This document shows, one piece after another, positions 5,296 to 6,923 of a stretch of DNA of 6,923 bases (positions are counted from its first letter, which is position 1; every line of letters starts with the position of its first letter). Under the pieces are notes generated by a model. It did not search any database. It was not told where the DNA came from and saw only the letters and a list, made by a program, of their open reading frames with translations. Origin of the DNA: 2-01-FULL-33-17 sp964401705 (GTDB lineage Bacteria; Patescibacteriota; Minisyncoccia; Phycocordibacterales; UBA9973). A program made the translations under genes and the position numbers. The DNA lies in assembly GCA_964401705.1 (NCBI GenBank), contig CAYNZJ010000028.1:1-6923 (forward strand), read 5' to 3'.

Positions 5296-5748
5296 TTATT
5301 TCATACTCATATATGGTGATGATTTAACATTTGCACACATATTTTCTAAATCACTTACGCTACCTTGCGAATTAAATTTTACAGGAGCTATAGATAAGAC
5401 TTTCATAATCTGAGTAAGACTGCCATCTTTTGCTCGTCCTACTACGACTTTAGCCATCGCAAATTGCTTATTATCGTTACCATATTCATCATACATTAAA
5501 GTCTCTGATTTATCTCGTAGTTTAGCAAATATGTTTTTTTCACAACTACCCGTATCACATAGTGCCGATCCATATTGTATAGAACAATCAATAGAGTTTC
5601 TATCTTTACTTACTTTGTATCCACCAAAGTAATTACCACCGTGTGAGCCATTCACAGTTCTAGTAAAACCTATTATATCAACAGTTTCTGCACTTATAAT
5701 GCCAGAAATTGACCATAAGAATGTTAATAAGCATAATGATTTTTTCAT
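5296..5748 (-). CDS. secreted protein of unknown function, third gene of cargo operon
   Basis: One hundred fifty residues; I do not recognise the family. Residues 1-20 are a clear Sec signal peptide (MKKSLCLLTFLW, then ISGIISA) with likely cleavage after A20. The mature part of about 130 residues has four cysteines (55, 64, 69, 138), enough for two disulfide bonds, and a Gly/Tyr-rich start (NGSHGGNYFGGY, 33-44). It is therefore likely periplasmic or outer-surface. AGGA lies six bases before the ATG, and the gap to the lipoprotein gene is 26 bases, so the three genes form an operon. No catalytic motif is visible. It could work with the lipoprotein encoded just upstream. Confidence 0.75.
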   Translation of the reverse strand: MKKSLCLLTFLWSISGIISAETVDIIGFTRTVNGSHGGNYFGGYKVSKDRNSIDCSIQYGSALCDTGSCEKNIFAKLRDKSETLMYDEYGNDNKQFAMAKVVVGRAKDGSLTQIMKVLSIAPVKFNSQGSVSDLENMCANVKSSPYMSMK

Positions 5749-5774
5749 CTTCGATCCTAAAAAATTATAATTGT

Positions 5775-6323
5775 TTATTTCGCTTCTGAATAAAGCGTGG
5801 CTAAAATACTTAAATTATTACCGTATGGATTTGTTTCAAGATTTGAAAATAGTTGTTTATTTGAATATACTTGATTAATAAGTGCTTCTTGCACATTAGT
5901 TACTGGAGTCCATTCAACAGATTTATCATCATTCCAAACAAAACTTAAAACAACATTCTTCAATTCAAAACTATCATCCTTATTAAGAACCCATATCGCT
6001 TTGTATTCTATTGATTTTATATCAACATACTTTACATTTTCTTGACCACCATTTTCATTCCCAACCATAAAACTGTATGTTTTCTCAAAAACATCTAAAT
6101 TACTTTTACAATTAAATATTATAATATTGGTACCATTATCCGTCTTTGTAAGTAACCAACTTTGCGTTTTAGATTCACAACCACTCCACTTATCAAATGC
6201 CTGTCCTACGGTAATAGCCTTATGCCCATCCATAATACCATTTTTCACAGAGTTAATTTTATCTTGATCTGAAGATGTGCAAGAAGATAATATAAACACT
6301 ATAATCACTAAAAAATATCTCAT
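5775..6323 (-). CDS. putative outer-membrane lipoprotein, second gene of cargo operon
   Basis: One hundred eighty-two residues. MRYFLVIIVFILSSC is a lipoprotein signal: a short hydrophobic core and a lipobox ending in C15. T16 follows, not Asp, so sorting to the outer membrane is expected. The segment ITVGQAFDKWSGCESKTQSWLL (37-58) followed by NGTNIIIFNC (63-72) resembles the start of small plasmid and phage lipoproteins with a GxAxxxW-type motif; C49 and C71 could form a disulfide. The rest is beta-rich. GAGAGGG lies seven bases before the ATG, and only 14 bases separate it from the preceding stop codon. Surface or entry exclusion is a reasonable guess for a plasmid lipoprotein, but nothing in the sequence proves it. 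Confidence 0.75.
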   Translation of the reverse strand: MRYFLVIIVFILSSCTSSDQDKINSVKNGIMDGHKAITVGQAFDKWSGCESKTQSWLLTKTDNGTNIIIFNCKSNLDVFEKTYSFMVGNENGGQENVKYVDIKSIEYKAIWVLNKDDSFELKNVVLSFVWNDDKSVEWTPVTNVQEALINQVYSNKQLFSNLETNPYGNNLSILATLYSEAK

Positions 6324-6337
6324 AATAAATCCCTCTC

Positions 6338-6826
6338 TTATATATTTATAGATATAGAGATGCTTGAGAGTGGAACTCCTAAAGTAAAAGCGAGTCTTCT
6401 TTTGGCATCATTTAAAGATATTTCTTTTAAATCTTCGGTTTCTGGCATAGGTTCAAATTTAAGATCCTGAATATTAATACTGACATCATTTAGATTCGTA
6501 TAATAGACTGGATTTCTAAAGCCAGGCCATTTGTATCCATCCCCTTGTATCTCTGCATATTCTGAAAATTTTAAAAGCTGTCTTTTTTTACCATTTTCAT
6601 CAGAAGATTCAATAATATCTGCTACTTTACCCACCAAAAAAGCACAATGATCATTTGCATATGTTTTTGAATTGTCAGTACAAATACCATTTTGATTTTG
6701 TGTACAAACAACGTATTTAATATTTTTAGCCCTGTTCTTACTAATAATCCACCAACCAGATCCACCCTCATCAAAAATATCTTCTAAATTCTTTGAAGTA
6801 AAAACAACAATAGCGTTATATTCCAT
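6338..6826 (-). CDS. cytoplasmic protein of unknown function, first gene of cargo operon
   Basis: One hundred sixty-two residues with no signal peptide or membrane segment. The N-terminal part is VVFTSKNLEDIFDEGGSGWWIISK followed by KYVVCTQN; the middle has CAFLVGKVADI (61-71) and a GFRNPVYYTNL loop (101-111). The last 25 residues (EISLNDAKRRLAFTLGVPLSSISISI) have the AKxxLAxxxGVpxxxIxI pattern I associate with a family of uncharacterised proteins on plasmids and in genomic islands. AAAGGGG lies five bases before the ATG, a strong ribosome binding site. It begins the operon, with the 11-bp array and its terminal extended -10 just upstream. No enzymatic motif is visible. A nucleic-acid or protein-sensing role is possible but unsupported. 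Confidence 0.75.
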   Translation of the reverse strand: MEYNAIVVFTSKNLEDIFDEGGSGWWIISKNRAKNIKYVVCTQNQNGICTDNSKTYANDHCAFLVGKVADIIESSDENGKKRQLLKFSEYAEIQGDGYKWPGFRNPVYYTNLNDVSINIQDLKFEPMPETEDLKEISLNDAKRRLAFTLGVPLSSISISINI

Positions 6827-6856
6827 AATAACCCCTTTATATAATTAATTTCCATT

Positions 6857-6865
6857 ATTATAGCA
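6857..6865 (-). promoter_or_regulatory. extended -10 promoter of the cargo operon, formed by the last array unit
   Basis: On the minus strand the sequence TGCTATAAT is a full extended -10 element, 31-39 bases upstream of the start codon of the first cargo gene. The preceding bases belong to the 11-bp array, and this element is its last unit with the final C of TATAAC changed to T. There is no TTGACA-like -35 at the right distance, as expected for extended -10 promoters. The predicted leader is short and carries the AAAGGGG ribosome binding site. Confidence 0.6.
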
Positions 6866-6923
6866 TAGTTATAGCATAGTTATAGCATAGTTATAGCATA
6901 GTTATAGCATAGTTATAGCATAG
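6858..6923. repeat. 11-bp tandem repeat array, right end
   Basis: Six perfect copies of TTATAGCATAG run to the last base. Joined to the start of the window by a simple end-to-end link, the phase would break by two bases; overlapping the ends by 9, 20, 31, 42 or 53 bases keeps phase and gives 10 down to 6 copies. The array thus fills the space between brnA and the promoter of the cargo operon in the circle. Copy number in the real molecule is uncertain. Confidence 0.95.

Overview
The window looks like a complete or near-complete small, AT-rich, mobilisable cryptic plasmid of a Gram-negative bacterium. Three things support this. It carries a TrfA-family replication initiator with an iteron array. 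It carries a MOBQ-type relaxase with an RSF1010-like oriT. The first 53 bases are identical to the last 53, both falling inside one array of an 11-bp tandem repeat, as expected when a circular molecule is cut open inside a repeat. A lipoprotein signal and a Sec signal peptide fit a Gram-negative host. The AT-rich coding and gene content would suit Moraxellaceae or a similar gammaproteobacterium, but no single marker fixes the genus. I see no transposase, resistance gene, rRNA, tRNA, ParA/ParB pair, type IV secretion genes or CRISPR.

Layout, left to right. Positions 1-55 hold one end of the 11-bp array. Positions 55-562 hold a BrnT/BrnA type II toxin-antitoxin pair on the minus strand, with a near-consensus promoter at 612-640. 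Positions 644-2143 hold the MobA/MobL relaxase (minus). Positions 2144-2345 hold oriT and a divergent promoter region. Positions 2346-3342 hold a two-gene plus-strand mobilisation operon: a TraD/MobC-like accessory protein and a single-pass membrane protein. Positions 3343-3763 are non-coding, with several palindromes and an AT-rich stretch containing short direct repeats. Positions 3764-3882 hold five 22-bp iterons plus a partial copy, touching the stop codon of the initiator gene. Positions 3882-5206 hold the initiator and, upstream and translationally coupled, a helix-turn-helix/coiled-coil protein. Positions 5207-5295 hold a perfect 34-bp palindrome. Positions 5296-6826 hold a three-gene minus-strand operon of unknown function: a cytoplasmic protein, a lipoprotein and a secreted Cys-containing protein. 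The rest is the operon promoter and the other end of the 11-bp array.

How it works together: TrfA-like Rep should bind the iterons and open the AT-rich region beside them, with the HTH protein probably acting in control or maintenance. MobA should nick oriT, helped by the two divergent mob proteins, and rely on a helper plasmid for the transfer channel. BrnTA should stabilise the plasmid. The three-gene operon is the cargo. Its promoter has the form of an extended -10 element made by the last unit of the 11-bp array, and every other unit is a near copy of that same element. This is the most unusual feature of the window.
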